Assembly: GCF_004886325.1 (NCBI RefSeq)
Contig: NZ_QXFN01000003.1
Coordinates: forward strand, 310,001-374,000
Source: Cellulomonas telluris
Lineage (GTDB): Bacteria; Actinomycetota; Actinomycetes; Actinomycetales; Cellulomonadaceae
Direction of reading: 5' to 3'
Length of the DNA: 64,000 nt
The notes under the pieces are model-generated. The model searched no databases. It was not told where the DNA came from and worked only from the letters and a program-made list of their open reading frames with translations. Below, one piece after another: positions 53,104-63,732 of the stretch. Every line of letters starts with the position of its first letter. Positions within the stretch are counted from its first letter, which is position 1. Position numbers and translations under genes: made by a program.

Positions 53104-53182
53104 GGTCGTGACTGGCGCAACGGGTGGGTCACCACCGGGGAGCGACGCAGCAGCTGGACCAACGGGTCGGACGCCTGGGCCC
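53104..53182 (+). ncRNA. ZTP (pfl) riboswitch upstream of glyA-folD
   Basis: The three conserved strings appear in order: GTGACTGGCG (53108-53117), CCACCGGGGAGCG (53132-53144) and GCCTGGGC (53173-53180). glyA and folD make the one-carbon units used by PurN and PurH, so ZMP accumulation would raise their supply. It is the second copy of this class in the window. Confidence 0.9.
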
Positions 53183-53199
53183 CTCGGTCACCCTCCACA

Positions 53200-53226
53200 C
53201 CGGCACTCCGCGTGTGCGGGTGCCGG
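53200..53226 (+). terminator. Leader hairpin between the ZTP aptamer and glyA
   Basis: CCGGCAC and CCGC pair with GCGG and GTGCCGG around a GTGT loop, with one bulged T. It stands 18 bases after the aptamer and may be the switchable terminator; this is inference. Confidence 0.5.
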
Positions 53227-53263
53227 GCGCGCCCGCACGGTTCACTGCGACAGGAGCACCCGC

Positions 53264-54544
53264 ATGAGCGACAGCCTGCTCGACCAGAACATCTCCGACC
53301 TCGACCCCGAGATCGCCGCCGTCCTCGACGGCGAGCTCGCGCGCCAGCAGAACACGCTCGAGATGATCGCGAGCGAGAACTTCGTCCCGCGCGCCGTCCT
53401 GCAGGCGCAGGGCTCCGTGCTGACCAACAAGTACGCCGAGGGCTACCCCGGCCGCCGCTACTACGGCGGCTGCGAGCAGGTCGACATCGCCGAGACCATC
53501 GCGATCGACCGTGCCAAGGCCCTGTTCGGGGCCGAGCACGCCAACGTGCAGCCGCACTCCGGCGCCACCGCGAACGCGGCCGTGCTGCACGCGCTCATCA
53601 ACGCGGGCGACAAGATCCTCGGTCTCGACCTCGCGCACGGCGGCCACCTGACGCACGGCATGCGCATCAACTTCTCGGGCAAGCTCTACGACGTCGCCGC
53701 GTACGGCGTCGACCCGCAGACGTTCCGCGTCGAGCCGGAGGCGGTCCGGGAGGCCGCGCTCGCGCACCGTCCCGACGTCATCATCGCCGGCTGGTCCGCC
53801 TACCCGCGCCACCTCGACTTCGCCGCGTTCCGCGCGATCGCCGACGAGGTCGGCGCGAAGCTGTGGGTCGACATGGCGCACTTCGCCGGCCTCGTCGCCG
53901 CGGACCTGCACCCGTCGCCCGTCCCGCACGCCGACGTCGTCTCGTCGACCGTGCACAAGACCATCGGCGGCCCCCGCTCCGGCTTCATCCTGAGCAAGGG
54001 CGAGTACGCCAAGAAGATCGACTCCGCGGTCTTCCCGGGCCAGCAGGGCGGCCCGCTGATGCACGTCGTCGCCGCGAAGGCCGTCGCGTTCAAGGTCGCC
54101 GGCTCCGACGAGTTCCAGGAGCGTCAGCAGCGCACGATCGACGGCGCGCGCCTCATCGCCGAGCGCCTCACCGCGCCCGACGTCGCCGCGGCCGGCGTCT
54201 CCGTCCTCACGGGCGGCACCGACGTGCACCTCGTGCTCGTCGACCTGCGGCACTCCGCCCTCGACGGCCAGCAGGCGGAGGACCTCCTGCACTCCGTGGG
54301 CGTCACGGTGAACCGCAACGCGGTGCCGTTCGACCCGCGCCCGCCGCGCGTTACGTCCGGCCTGCGCATCGGCACGCCCGCGCTCGCGACCCGCGGCTTC
54401 GGCGACGCGGAGTTCACCGAGGTGGCCGACATCATCGCGACCGCGCTCGTCGAGGGCACGGCGGCGGACGTCGATGCGCTGCGCGCACGGGTGCAGAAGC
54501 TGACCGAGGCGTTCCCGCTGTACGCCGGCCTGCAGCAGTACTGA
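53264..54544 (+). CDS. glyA: Serine hydroxymethyltransferase
   Basis: A PLP enzyme that converts serine and tetrahydrofolate to glycine and 5,10-methylene-tetrahydrofolate. The 426-residue protein has the family start (LELIASENF-like: [22 protein letters not shown]), [19 protein letters not shown], the [14 protein letters not shown] phosphate loop and the PLP lysine in [20 protein letters not shown]-terminal [24 protein letters not shown] is also typical. The AGGAG before ATG 53264 is good. folD follows after 14 bases. The unit is controlled by the ZTP riboswitch upstream. Confidence 0.97.
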   Translation: MSDSLLDQNISDLDPEIAAVLDGELARQQNTLEMIASENFVPRAVLQAQGSVLTNKYAEGYPGRRYYGGCEQVDIAETIAIDRAKALFGAEHANVQPHSGATANAAVLHALINAGDKILGLDLAHGGHLTHGMRINFSGKLYDVAAYGVDPQTFRVEPEAVREAALAHRPDVIIAGWSAYPRHLDFAAFRAIADEVGAKLWVDMAHFAGLVAADLHPSPVPHADVVSSTVHKTIGGPRSGFILSKGEYAKKIDSAVFPGQQGGPLMHVVAAKAVAFKVAGSDEFQERQQRTIDGARLIAERLTAPDVAAAGVSVLTGGTDVHLVLVDLRHSALDGQQAEDLLHSVGVTVNRNAVPFDPRPPRVTSGLRIGTPALATRGFGDAEFTEVADIIATALVEGTAADVDALRARVQKLTEAFPLYAGLQQY

Positions 54545-54558
54545 GCGGGGGAGCGCAC

Positions 54559-55440
54559 ATGACGGCCCAGAAGCTCGACGGGACCGCGACGGCGGCCGCG
54601 ATCAAGGCCGAGCTGACGCAGCGCGTCGCGGCCCTCGCGGACCGCGGCGTCGTGCCCGGCCTCGGCACGCTGCTCGTCGGCGACGACCCCGGCTCGCGCT
54701 GGTACGTCGCGGGCAAGCACAAGGACTGCGCGGAGGTCGGCATCGCCTCCCTCCGCGAGGACCTGCCGGCCGACGCCTCCCAGGAGGACATCGAGGCGGC
54801 GGTCCGCCGGCTCAACGAGGACCCGGCCTGCACCGGGTTCATCGTGCAGCTGCCGCTGCCGGCCGGCATCGACACGCACCGCGTGCTCGAGCTGATCGAC
54901 CCGGCGAAGGACGCCGACGGCCTGCACCCGACGAACCTCGGGCGCCTCGTCCTGCGCGTCAACGAGCCGGTCACCTCGCCGCTGCCCTGCACGCCGGCCG
55001 GCATCGTCGAGCTGCTGCGCCGGCACGGCGTCGAGCTCAAGGGCGCGGACGTCGTGGTCGTGGGGCGCGGCGTGACGGTGGGCCGGTCGATCGGACTGCT
55101 GCTCACCCGCCGGGAGATCAACGCCACGGTGACGCTGACGCACACCGGCACGGTGGACCTCGCCGAGCACACCCGCCACGCGGACGTCGTCATCGCGGCG
55201 GCCGGCGTGCCGGGCATCGTCACGGCGGACCTCGTCAAGCCGGGCGCCGTGGTCGTCGACGTCGGTGTCTCGCGGGCGGTCGACGCCGAGACCGGCAAGA
55301 GCCGCGTCGTGGGGGACGTCGACCCGGGCGTGTGGGACGTCGCCTCCTGGGTGTCGCCGAACCCCGGCGGCGTCGGGCCGATGACCCGCGCGATGCTGCT
55401 GGCGAACGTCGTGGAGACCGCGGAGCGGCTCGCCGGCTGA
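54559..55440 (+). CDS. folD: Methylene-tetrahydrofolate dehydrogenase / cyclohydrolase
   Basis: A bifunctional enzyme of 293 residues that turns methylene- into formyl-tetrahydrofolate, the donor for PurN and PurH. The catalytic Tyr and Lys are in [17 protein letters not shown], the substrate motif is VQLPLPAGI, and the NADP loop is [16 protein letters not shown]. The ending [22 protein letters not shown] is typical. The second gene of the glyA unit, preceded by GGGGGAG. It is ended by a 15-bp hairpin at 55451. Confidence 0.97.
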   Translation: MTAQKLDGTATAAAIKAELTQRVAALADRGVVPGLGTLLVGDDPGSRWYVAGKHKDCAEVGIASLREDLPADASQEDIEAAVRRLNEDPACTGFIVQLPLPAGIDTHRVLELIDPAKDADGLHPTNLGRLVLRVNEPVTSPLPCTPAGIVELLRRHGVELKGADVVVVGRGVTVGRSIGLLLTRREINATVTLTHTGTVDLAEHTRHADVVIAAAGVPGIVTADLVKPGAVVVDVGVSRAVDAETGKSRVVGDVDPGVWDVASWVSPNPGGVGPMTRAMLLANVVETAERLAG

Positions 55441-55450
55441 GCGCCGTCGT

Positions 55451-55492
55451 GACGAGGGGCCCCGGGTGCGCACGCGTCCGGGGCCCCTCGTC
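55451..55492 (+). terminator. glyA-folD terminator
   Basis: A 15-bp perfect stem (GACGAGGGGCCCCGG and complement) with a 12-base loop, 11 bases after the folD stop. Confidence 0.7.
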
Positions 55493-55585
55493 GTCGTGGG
55501 CCCTCGTCGTCGTGCGCCGATGACTTCGCGCGGCCCCGCGGGTCTGCCCACGTGAACCTCCGCACGCACCCGAAGGAGCACGACG

Positions 55586-56065
55586 ATGGGCATGGTCCGC
55601 ACGCACCTGTGGTTCCCCGAGCGCGGGCACGAGGCCGCGCAGTTCTACGCCTCCGTGGTGCCGAACTCGCGCATCACGTCGGTCGTCACCTCACCGCCCG
55701 GCGTCCCCGACGTCCCCGAGGGCGTGCCCTTCATCGTCGAGATGGAGCTCGACGGCCACGCCGTGACGATCCTCACGGCCGGGCCCGAGTTCCGCCTCGA
55801 CGAGGCGTTCTCGTTCTACCTGTCGGTCGACACCCAGGAGGAGGTCGACCACTACTGGGAGGCGCTGCAGGCCGGCGGCGGCGAGCCCAGTCAGTGCGGC
55901 TGGCTCAAGGACCGCTTCGGGGTGTCCTGGCAGGTCGTCCCGAAGGTGCTGGACGACATCATGACGCGGCCCGACGCCGAGGGCGTCGCCCGGGCGACCA
56001 AGGTCATGCTGACGATGACGAGGCTCGAGATCGCCCCGCTGGAGGCCGCCTACGCCGGGGAGTGA
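55586..56065 (+). CDS. VOC-family protein (PhnB / 3-dmu-9 type)
   Basis: A 159-residue vicinal-oxygen-chelate fold protein. It has the typical start THLWFPERGHEAAQFYASVVPNSRI, the strand VEMELDGHAVTILTAGPEF, and SFYLSVDTQEEVDHYWEALQAGGGEPSQCGWLKDRFGVSWQVVP. The last contains the Trp-rich segment shared by PhnB-like proteins. Such proteins are often annotated as methyltransferase-like, but the reaction is not established. It stands alone with AAGGAG before the ATG. Confidence 0.85.
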   Translation: MGMVRTHLWFPERGHEAAQFYASVVPNSRITSVVTSPPGVPDVPEGVPFIVEMELDGHAVTILTAGPEFRLDEAFSFYLSVDTQEEVDHYWEALQAGGGEPSQCGWLKDRFGVSWQVVPKVLDDIMTRPDAEGVARATKVMLTMTRLEIAPLEAAYAGE

Positions 56066-56142
56066 CGCAGCCCGCGACCGCCGGCCGCGCAGGGGACGGC
56101 CGGCGGTCGGGCCTGTCGGTGCGGTGGGGGAGGATGGCACGC

Positions 56143-56955
56143 GTGCTGACCGTCGCCTCCGTCAACGTCAACGGGATCCGCGCCGCCTTCCGCCGGGGCA
56201 TGCAGGAGTGGCTCGACGTCCGCAAGCCGGACGTGCTGCTGCTGCAGGAGGTCCGCGGATCGGACGAGATCCTCGCCGACCACCTGCCCGCCGACGCGTG
56301 GGACCTCGCGCACGAGGCCGCCGAGGCCAAGGGCCGCGCCGGCGTCGCGATCGCGTCCCGCGTGCCGATGACGGCCGTGCGCATCGGCCTGGGGACGGGT
56401 GTGACGGGCGACTCCGGCCGCTGGGTCGAGGCGGACCTCGAGCTGCCCGCCGAGGGCGACCGGCCCGCGCGGGCGGTCACCGTGGTGTCGGCGTACATCC
56501 ACTCCGCCACCGCCGGCACGCCCTCCCTCGACGAGAAGTACGCGTTCCTCGAGCGGGTCACGGCGCGGATGCGCGAGCTGCAGCAGGACGACCGGCGGGT
56601 CGTCGTCGCGGGCGACGTGAACATCGCCCACCGCGAGGTCGACATCAAGAACTGGAAGGGCAACCTGACGAAGGCGGGGTTCCTGCCGCAGGAGCGGGCC
56701 TACCTGGACCGGTGGTTCGACGAGCTCGGCTGGCGCGACCTCGGCCGCGACCTCGGTGGCCCCGGCCCCGGGCCCTACACGTGGTGGTCGTGGCGCGGGA
56801 AGGCGTTCGACAACGACGCCGGGTGGCGCATCGACTACCAGATCGCCACGCCCGCCCTGGCGTCGCTCGCGCGGACGGCGACCGTCGACCGCGCTGCGAC
56901 CTACGACGCGCGGTTCAGCGACCACGCGCCGCTCGTCGTCGAGTACGACCTCTGA
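56143..56955 (+). CDS. xthA: Exodeoxyribonuclease III
   Basis: An apurinic-site endonuclease and 3'-5' exonuclease of base-excision repair, 270 residues. It begins VLTVASVNVNGIRAAFRRG. Metal and catalytic residues are visible: LLLQEVRG (Glu), SAYIHS (Tyr), VVAGDVNIAHREVDIKNW (Asp, Asn), TWWSWRGKAFDNDAGWRIDYQIAT and the final SDHAPLVVEY (Asp-His). An ATG at 56134, three codons earlier, is also possible. GTG 56143 is preferred because it fits homologous N-termini and is seven bases after GAGGAT. It ends with a hairpin at 56956. Confidence 0.93.
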   Translation: MLTVASVNVNGIRAAFRRGMQEWLDVRKPDVLLLQEVRGSDEILADHLPADAWDLAHEAAEAKGRAGVAIASRVPMTAVRIGLGTGVTGDSGRWVEADLELPAEGDRPARAVTVVSAYIHSATAGTPSLDEKYAFLERVTARMRELQQDDRRVVVAGDVNIAHREVDIKNWKGNLTKAGFLPQERAYLDRWFDELGWRDLGRDLGGPGPGPYTWWSWRGKAFDNDAGWRIDYQIATPALASLARTATVDRAATYDARFSDHAPLVVEYDL

Positions 56956-56998
56956 CGCGGGCGGGGGTGGGGCGCCGCGCGTCCCACCCCCGCCCGCG
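56956..56998. terminator. Bidirectional terminator after xthA
   Basis: A 16-bp perfect stem (CGCGGGCGGGGGTGGG and complement) with an 11-base loop, starting at the xthA stop and ending eight bases before the convergent permease stop. Confidence 0.7.
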
Positions 56999-57006
56999 GA
57001 CCGGCG

Positions 57007-58208
57007 TCAGTACCGGATCGCGTCGATGACCTTGACCCGCACGGCGACGGTCGCGGGCAGGATCCCGGCCAGCGCCCCCACGCCCGTCGCGCACGCCATG
57101 CCGATCAGCGCCGCGGACACCGGGAACGGCGGGCGGTCCTGCAGGCCGCCGAACATCACGTCGGCGGGGATCGCCTTGACCGCCGCGACCGCCAGCACGA
57201 CCCCGACCAGGCCCGCCACGACGGTGGCCACCACCGACTCCAGCAGGACGCCGACGAACACGCGTCCCGACGTCGCCCCGAACGACCGACGGATCCCGAT
57301 CTCGCGGATGCGGTACCGGACCGTCACGAGGGCGATGTTCACCAGGCCCAGCCCGCCGAGCAGCAGGGCGAAGGCGCCCACCCCGAGCGCCACCCACCGC
57401 GTCGCGCCGTCGAGCGCGGCGCCGCCGGTGCTGCGGTTGTCGTACGTGCCGACCTCCCAGCCCGGCACGGCCGCGCCGATCTCGCTGCGCAGGCGGGGGG
57501 TGAGGTCGTCGACGATCTCCGGCGGCACCCACATCTTCAGCGTGGGCGCCGGCTGGTAGAAGCCCGCCGCCGCGTCCGGCGTGTACCAGCGGGTGAGCTG
57601 GTCGTAGAGGACGTAGGCCTCGGGCGGGGCCCCCCGCCAGCGGTCCTCCACCAGGCCGACGACACGGCTGCGCACGGGCGTGACGTCGCCCAGCTGGACC
57701 GTCAGCGGCTCGGAGAGGTCACTCGCCCCCAACCGGTCGAGGAACGCGCGGTTCACCACCAGCAGGGGCGCGAGCGCGTCGACGTCGGCGTCGTCGAACC
57801 ACCGGCCCTCGACCACCTGGATCCGCTGCATCGTGCCCAGGTCGGGGTCGACGGCACGGACCTCGGTGGGGCGGGTCCCGTCGGGGAACCGGAACGGGAC
57901 CTGCGTCGCCAGGTCCCGGCTCGCCCACGTGATGTCGTAGCGCTCCAGCACGCGCGCGTACTCGGTCGCGAGCGCCGCCGGCGGCGCCGACTGCTCGCCC
58001 TGCGCCCACGCGTCGACGGCCACCGTCACCTGGCGGCCCATGTCCCGGTCGAACTGCTCCTGGTACGCCTGCGACAGCATCTGCACCGCGGCGGTCACGC
58101 CGGTGATCGCGGCGACCGCGACGGCCACGCCGATGAGCGCGAGCAGCACCCGCAGCTTGTGGATCCGCAGCTCGTCCCACGCCTCGACGAGCGCGCCGAC
58201 GAACCCGG

Positions 58209-58212
<4 letters not shown>
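57007..58212 (-). CDS. FtsX-type ABC permease, MacB-like set 2
   Basis: A 401-residue MacB/FtsX-type permease: helix one near the N-terminus (about 18-40), a large extracytoplasmic domain (about 45-275), then three helices at about 285-310, 335-360 and 370-395. The conserved ALVTVRYRIREIGIRRSFGATSGRVFVGVLLESV segment contacts the ATPase. Together with the ATPase and adaptor upstream it should form a tripartite-like envelope export or mechanotransmission system. GTGA overlap at 58209-58212 couples it to the ATPase. Substrate unknown. Confidence 0.9.
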
Positions 58213-59002
<790 letters not shown>

Positions 59003-59006
<4 letters not shown>

Positions 59007-60031
59007 CCGCCGCACACCGCCGGGTCGTACTGGGCCGGGTCGTCGCAGTCCACCTCGCCGGCGCCGCCGGGCACGGGGATGAACTCGAGCACGAGGTCGC
59101 CGAGCGCGAGGCCCTCGGTGACCTGGACGACCTCGCCGTCGGTGAGCCCGAGGCCGACGGCCCGCTCCTCCGGCTCGGCGCCCTCCTCCGCGACGACCCA
59201 GACGTTGCCCCGCTGGACCGTGCCCTGCACCGCCGTGACCGGGACGACGAGCGCGTCCGCGGCGGTGCCGTTGACGATCTCGAGGTCCGCGCCGAGGCCG
59301 GGGAACGCCGTGACCTCGCCGGGCACCGCGCACGTGAGGGTGCCGGAGGCCGGCGCGCCCTCCTCGGCGGCGGGCTCCGGCTCGGCCCCGGGGGCCCCCG
59401 CTGCGGCACCGATCCGCACCCCGGTGCACGTGAACGGCGCGGGGCCGCCCTTGAGCGTCACCGTCGCCTCCGCGGGCGCGCCGACGAGCCGGTACTGCTG
59501 GTCGGGCGTCAGCGTCCCGGACACGGAGAGGGTGCCCGGTGCGACCTGCCCGACGGTGTCGCCGACGGCGACGACCTGGTCCTTCAGCGTCGGCAGGGTG
59601 AGGGTCCCCGCGACCGGCGCCGTCACCTGCTCCACGACGACCTTGGGCCTGCGCTCGGTGACCGTGGTCTCGCCCGTGGTCGGGTCGGTGCGCGTCAGCG
59701 GCTCCTGGGGCGTCTCCTGCCGCACCTCCAGGAGGGGGGTGCCGGCCTCGACCCGCTGCCCCTCCGTGGCGAGCACCTTGGAGACGGTGCCGGCGAGGGT
59801 CGCGCGGACGGGCACCGACGGGTCGGCGACCACCGAGCCGCGCACGGTCACGGCGTTCGTCACCGTGCCGGTCGTGACCTCGACCGTCCGGTCGGTGACG
59901 GTGCCGGTCGGCTGGGCGCCGGTGGCCTGGGCGGTCACGTCGGTGCCGGCGAAGGCGAGCTTCACCAGGGCCACCGCGATCACCGCCCACACGATCAGGC
60001 GCAGGGCGGGGAAGACGTGGCGGCGGACCAC
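59003..60031 (-). CDS. Membrane-fusion-type adaptor protein, MacB-like set 2
   Basis: A 342-residue periplasmic-adaptor-like protein. After one N-terminal helix (about 8-28) there is a barrel-sandwich (biotinyl-lipoyl-like) domain: VRGSVVADPSVPVRATLAGTVSKVLATEGQRVEAGTPLLEV, with its second half VTAPVAGTLTLPTLKDQVVAVGDTV. A beta-barrel and a membrane-proximal region follow (VPVTAVQGTVQRGNVWVVAEEG). The C-terminus ends with two cysteines (VDCDDPAQYDPAVCGG). It lacks a long coiled coil, as expected in an organism without an outer membrane. Confidence 0.85.
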
Positions 60032-60122
60032 GGGGGCTCCTCACGACGACGGGACGGCGACCGGTCGGTCGCCGGGGGCGGTGCCGGGACGCGGAGCCCG
60101 GCGGGACGAGGGGGCACGGGGG

Positions 60123-61370
60123 TCAGACGCCGCCGCGCAGAGCGGCGATCGGCTCGACCGACGCCGCCTTGAGCGCGGGGTACAGGCCCGCGAGCAGGCC
60201 GATCCCACCGCCGGCGAGCACGGCCAGCCCGACCATGCCCAGCTCGAGGATCGGCGTCCAGGACTGCGCCGCGGACACGACCACGACGACGGCGACACCG
60301 AGCGCGGCCCCGACCAGGCCGCCGAGCAGCCCGATCACGACGGACTCGACCACGAACTGCGCCGCGATCTGCCGACGCGTCGCGCCCAGGGCGCGCCGCA
60401 GCCCGATCTCCCCGACGCGCTCCAGCACAGACAGCAGCGTCACGTTCGCGATGCCGACGCCGCCGACGAGCAGGGCGACGCCGCCGAGCGCGAGGAAGAT
60501 CGTGCTGACGTCCGCCTGCACGCTGTCCCGCACGCGGGACGTGGTCGGGGGCACGCCCACCGTGAACGTGTCGGGCTCGTTCGGGTCCAGCGCGAGCGGC
60601 AGCTGCTCGCCGACGACCGGGCCGGAGCCGATCGCGACGTGCAGGTGCAGCTCGTCGGCGGCGGCGAGACCGAGGTCGGCGCGCGCCGTCCCCGTCGGCA
60701 GGATCACCGCGCCGAGGAGGTCGGTGCGCCGCGCGACGTCGTCCACGATGCCGACGACCTGGTACGCGCGGTCGCCGACGAACACCGACGGCTGCCGGTC
60801 GACCCGTTGCACGCCGAGCCGGCGGGCGGCGTCGGCACCGAGCACCGCGACCCGGTCGCCGCGCGCGTCGTGCCCGGCGTCGAACCAGCGGCCCTGCTGC
60901 AGGCGCCCCTGCAGGGCCTCGAGCGCGTGGGGACCGGCGGCCAGCACGGGCGGGGCGGACGTGCGCGGCGCGGACGGGTCGTGCACCGGCACGGCCGAGA
61001 CGTCGGCACCTGCGAGGTCGACCTCCGACACCAGCGCGGCGGCCTCGACGCCCGCGATCCGCTCCGCGCGCTCGGCGGCGTCCCACGGCAGCCGCGCGAG
61101 CGCCCGCTCCTGGCCGTCGCGGCCCGGGCTCGTCGCGGCCGACGCGACGGCCTGCGTCGCGGCCACCGCGTCGAACTGCTGGTTGATCTGCACGGCGGCG
61201 GTCTGCGCGAGGCCGACCGTCACCACGACCGACGCGATCCCGAGCACCGTCCCGAGGATCGTCAGCAGGAGCCGCCCGGGGCGCGCCCCCACGCCCGCGG
61301 CCGCCTCCGCGAGGAGGTCGCGCACGCCGTACCGGTCGCCCGGCGCGACCCGGTCGGTCACCGCGGTCAC
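60123..61370 (-). CDS. FtsX-type ABC permease, MacB-like set 1
   Basis: A 415-residue permease of the MacB/FtsX family with helix one at about 33-55, a large extracytoplasmic domain and three C-terminal helices (about 290-315, 340-365, 375-400). The conserved VTLLSVLERVGEIGLRRALGATRRQIAAQFVVESV segment is clear. GTG at 61370 overlaps the ATPase stop. The gap of 91 bases to the next adaptor gene (60031) is the only long gap in the seven-gene run. It has no visible hairpin, so the run may be one transcript. Confidence 0.9.
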   Translation of the reverse strand: MTAVTDRVAPGDRYGVRDLLAEAAAGVGARPGRLLLTILGTVLGIASVVVTVGLAQTAAVQINQQFDAVAATQAVASAATSPGRDGQERALARLPWDAAERAERIAGVEAAALVSEVDLAGADVSAVPVHDPSAPRTSAPPVLAAGPHALEALQGRLQQGRWFDAGHDARGDRVAVLGADAARRLGVQRVDRQPSVFVGDRAYQVVGIVDDVARRTDLLGAVILPTGTARADLGLAAADELHLHVAIGSGPVVGEQLPLALDPNEPDTFTVGVPPTTSRVRDSVQADVSTIFLALGGVALLVGGVGIANVTLLSVLERVGEIGLRRALGATRRQIAAQFVVESVVIGLLGGLVGAALGVAVVVVVSAAQSWTPILELGMVGLAVLAGGGIGLLAGLYPALKAASVEPIAALRGGV

Positions 61371-62086
61371 GCGATCTCCTGCAGGCGTCCGTCGGCGATG
61401 CGGACGCGACGCTGGGCGCGCGCCGACACCTCGTCGTCGTGGGTGATGACCAGGAGCGTCAGGCCCTCGGCGTGCAGCTCGTCGAAGAGGGCGAGCACGC
61501 TCTCGGAGCTCGCGGAGTCGAGGTTGCCCGTCGGCTCGTCGGCGAGCAGGACCGCCGGCCGCGCCACGACGGCCCGCGCCACGGCGGTGCGCTGGCGCTC
61601 GCCGCCGGACAGGACCGTCGGCAGGAAGTCCAGACGGTGCGCGAGCCCGACCCGCTCGAGCGCGGCGACGGCCCGCTCGCGGCGCTCGGCCCGCGGCACC
61701 CCGCTGTAGACGGTGGCGAGCAGCACGTTCTCCAGCACGGTGCGGTGGGGGAGCAGGTGGAAGGCCTGGAAGACGAAGCCGATGCGGGTGGCCCGCAGCG
61801 CGGCACGCTCGCGCTCCCCGGCGCCCGAGGTGGGGCGCCCGTCCAGCAGGTACTCGCCGTCCGTCGGGCTGTCGAGCAGGCCCAGCAGGTGCAGGAGCGT
61901 CGACTTGCCCGAGCCGGACGGGCCCACCACGGAGAGGTACTCGCCGGCCCGGACGGTCAGGTCCGTCGGGTGCAGCGCGTGCACGGGCGGGTCGCCGGGG
62001 AACTGCCGGGTCACGCCGCGCAGCTCGACGACCGGTGCGCGGTCGTGGACCTCCTCGGCGGCGCCGAGCAGGTCCAGGACCGTCAC
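61367..62086 (-). CDS. ABC ATPase, MacB-like set 1
   Basis: A 239-residue MacB/LolD-type ATPase: Walker A GPSGSGKST, Q-loop FVFQAFHLLPHRTVLENV, signature LSGGERQRTAVARAV, Walker B VLLADEPTGNLD and switch His in LVITHDDEVSARA. The N-terminal 18 residues (VTVLDLLGAAEEVHDRAP) are additional to the core. It overlaps both the adaptor upstream and the permease downstream by four bases. Confidence 0.92.
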   Translation of the reverse strand: MTVLDLLGAAEEVHDRAPVVELRGVTRQFPGDPPVHALHPTDLTVRAGEYLSVVGPSGSGKSTLLHLLGLLDSPTDGEYLLDGRPTSGAGERERAALRATRIGFVFQAFHLLPHRTVLENVLLATVYSGVPRAERRERAVAALERVGLAHRLDFLPTVLSGGERQRTAVARAVVARPAVLLADEPTGNLDSASSESVLALFDELHAEGLTLLVITHDDEVSARAQRRVRIADGRLQEIA

Positions 62087-63732
62087 GCGTCCTCCGTCGC
62101 GTCGTCGGCCGGGGCCTCGTCGTCGGTGCCGGCCGCCCCGACCACGACCAGGTCGCCCGCCTCGAGCGGCTCGTCGGAGCCGGTGATCTCGACGAAGCCC
62201 TCGGCCGCGAGCCCGGTCGTCACCTCGACGAGCCGGGTCGACCCCGTCCCGTCGGCGACCTCGACGCGGCTCTCGCCGCCCGGTCCGGCGGTGAGGGCGG
62301 CCAGCGGCACGGCGAGGACCTCGCCGTCCGTCGAGCTGACCGGCACCCGCACCCGCACGTTCGTCCCCTGCAGGGCGGCGATCTGCTCGGGCGTGGCCGC
62401 CCCGACGGAGAAGGTGACCGTGCGGCGGTCGCCGGACGCCTGCGCGTCGCCGCCCTCGCCCTCGGCCTCCTGGCCGGCACCCGCGGCGTCGGCACCACCG
62501 CCCTCGGCGGAGGACGTGCCGGCGCCGGCCCGCCCGTCCGTCACCTCCGCGACGGTGACCGGGACCTCCTCGTCGTCCACGGTGATCGTGCCCGTCGTCC
62601 CGGGGGTGAGGAGCTCGGCGTCCGCGCGGCTCGCCGTCGCCGTCACCTGCACGGTAGCGCCCGACACCGTCATGAACGGCCCCGACACGGTGCCGCCGCG
62701 GCGCACCTCGACGGCGTCGACGCGCCGGGGCAGCGACGGCAGGTAGACGACCTCGGCGGCGGGCAGCGGCGTGAGGGTGTCCGCCTCGGCCTCGGTGAGC
62801 GCGGTGCGCGCCGCCGCGAGCTGGTCCTGGGCGGCGCGGACGGCGCCGCGCTCGGCGGCCGTGTCCACGGGGGCGTCGGCCGCCGTGCGCGCCGCGCGGG
62901 CGGTCTGCAGAGCGGCGTCGGCCTCGACCACGGCGGGCGGGGAGCAGTCGGCGGCCGAGGGGTCGCGCTGGTCCGCGGGCAGGACGCACTGGGCGGCCAG
63001 GAAGGCCACGCGCGCCTCGGCGACCCGGACGGCGCCGTCGAGCTCGGTCACGGACGCACCGCCCTCGCGCGCCCCCGCCGAGGCCAGGGCGGCCTGCGCC
63101 GACCGGACGGCCTCCTGCGCGGTGGTCACCGCCTCGCGGGCGCTCGCCACGGCCTCGGTCGCCTCGTCGCCCGCGGTGGGCGCCGCGTACCCGACGCGCT
63201 GGTACAGGGCGCGCACCCCGGCGGCCGCGGCCGCGTCGTACGTCGCGTCTGCGGGGTCGCCCGCGTCGATGCCCAGCGCCCGCAGCGCGGTGCGCAGCTG
63301 CTGCACGTCGGGCCCGGACACCCCGACGCGCAGGGACCGGTACGTCGGCAGCTCGCCCGGCAGGACGATGACGGGCCGGCCGACGACCTCGAGCGCGACC
63401 GCCGCGGCGTCGAGGGTGGCGCCGACCTCCTTGACCTGGCCGGTCACCACCGCGGGACCGCCCTCGGTGCCGCCCGTCTCGACGCGCAGCTCCACCGGGT
63501 CGTCGTAGCCGACGTCGCCCCGCAGGACCACCTCGTTGGCGATGACCCGTCGCTCCACCGGCACCGTGACCGGCCCCGCGCTGGGCGGTGCGGCGTCGGC
63601 CGCCGCGGCGCCCGGCGACACGATGAGCCGCGACAGCACCACGCCCGCCACCAGGCAGAGCACGGCCACGACGGCCATCGCGACGATCGTGCGGCGCCCG
63701 CCGCTCACGTGCGCCTCCACGCCCCCCGTCAC
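62083..63732 (-). CDS. Adaptor protein with peptidoglycan-binding domain, MacB-like set 1
   Basis: A 549-residue adaptor. It has one membrane helix (about 15-38), a first beta segment, then a peptidoglycan-binding-1-type domain (about 125-180, VGVSGPDVQQLRTALRALGIDAGDPADATYDAAAAAGVRALYQRVGY). A coiled-coil region follows (about 190-325, rich in Ala, Glu and Arg, with two cysteines), and C-terminal barrel domains with VPVSSTDGEVLAVPLAAL. A Gly/Ala/Glu-rich low-complexity loop is inserted near 415-440. The wall-binding domain suggests it fixes the pump to peptidoglycan. The GTG at 63732 overlaps the upstream stop (GTGA); a longer reading exists but would overlap that gene. Confidence 0.85.
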   Translation of the reverse strand: MTGGVEAHVSGGRRTIVAMAVVAVLCLVAGVVLSRLIVSPGAAAADAAPPSAGPVTVPVERRVIANEVVLRGDVGYDDPVELRVETGGTEGGPAVVTGQVKEVGATLDAAAVALEVVGRPVIVLPGELPTYRSLRVGVSGPDVQQLRTALRALGIDAGDPADATYDAAAAAGVRALYQRVGYAAPTAGDEATEAVASAREAVTTAQEAVRSAQAALASAGAREGGASVTELDGAVRVAEARVAFLAAQCVLPADQRDPSAADCSPPAVVEADAALQTARAARTAADAPVDTAAERGAVRAAQDQLAAARTALTEAEADTLTPLPAAEVVYLPSLPRRVDAVEVRRGGTVSGPFMTVSGATVQVTATASRADAELLTPGTTGTITVDDEEVPVTVAEVTDGRAGAGTSSAEGGGADAAGAGQEAEGEGGDAQASGDRRTVTFSVGAATPEQIAALQGTNVRVRVPVSSTDGEVLAVPLAALTAGPGGESRVEVADGTGSTRLVEVTTGLAAEGFVEITGSDEPLEAGDLVVVGAAGTDDEAPADDATEDA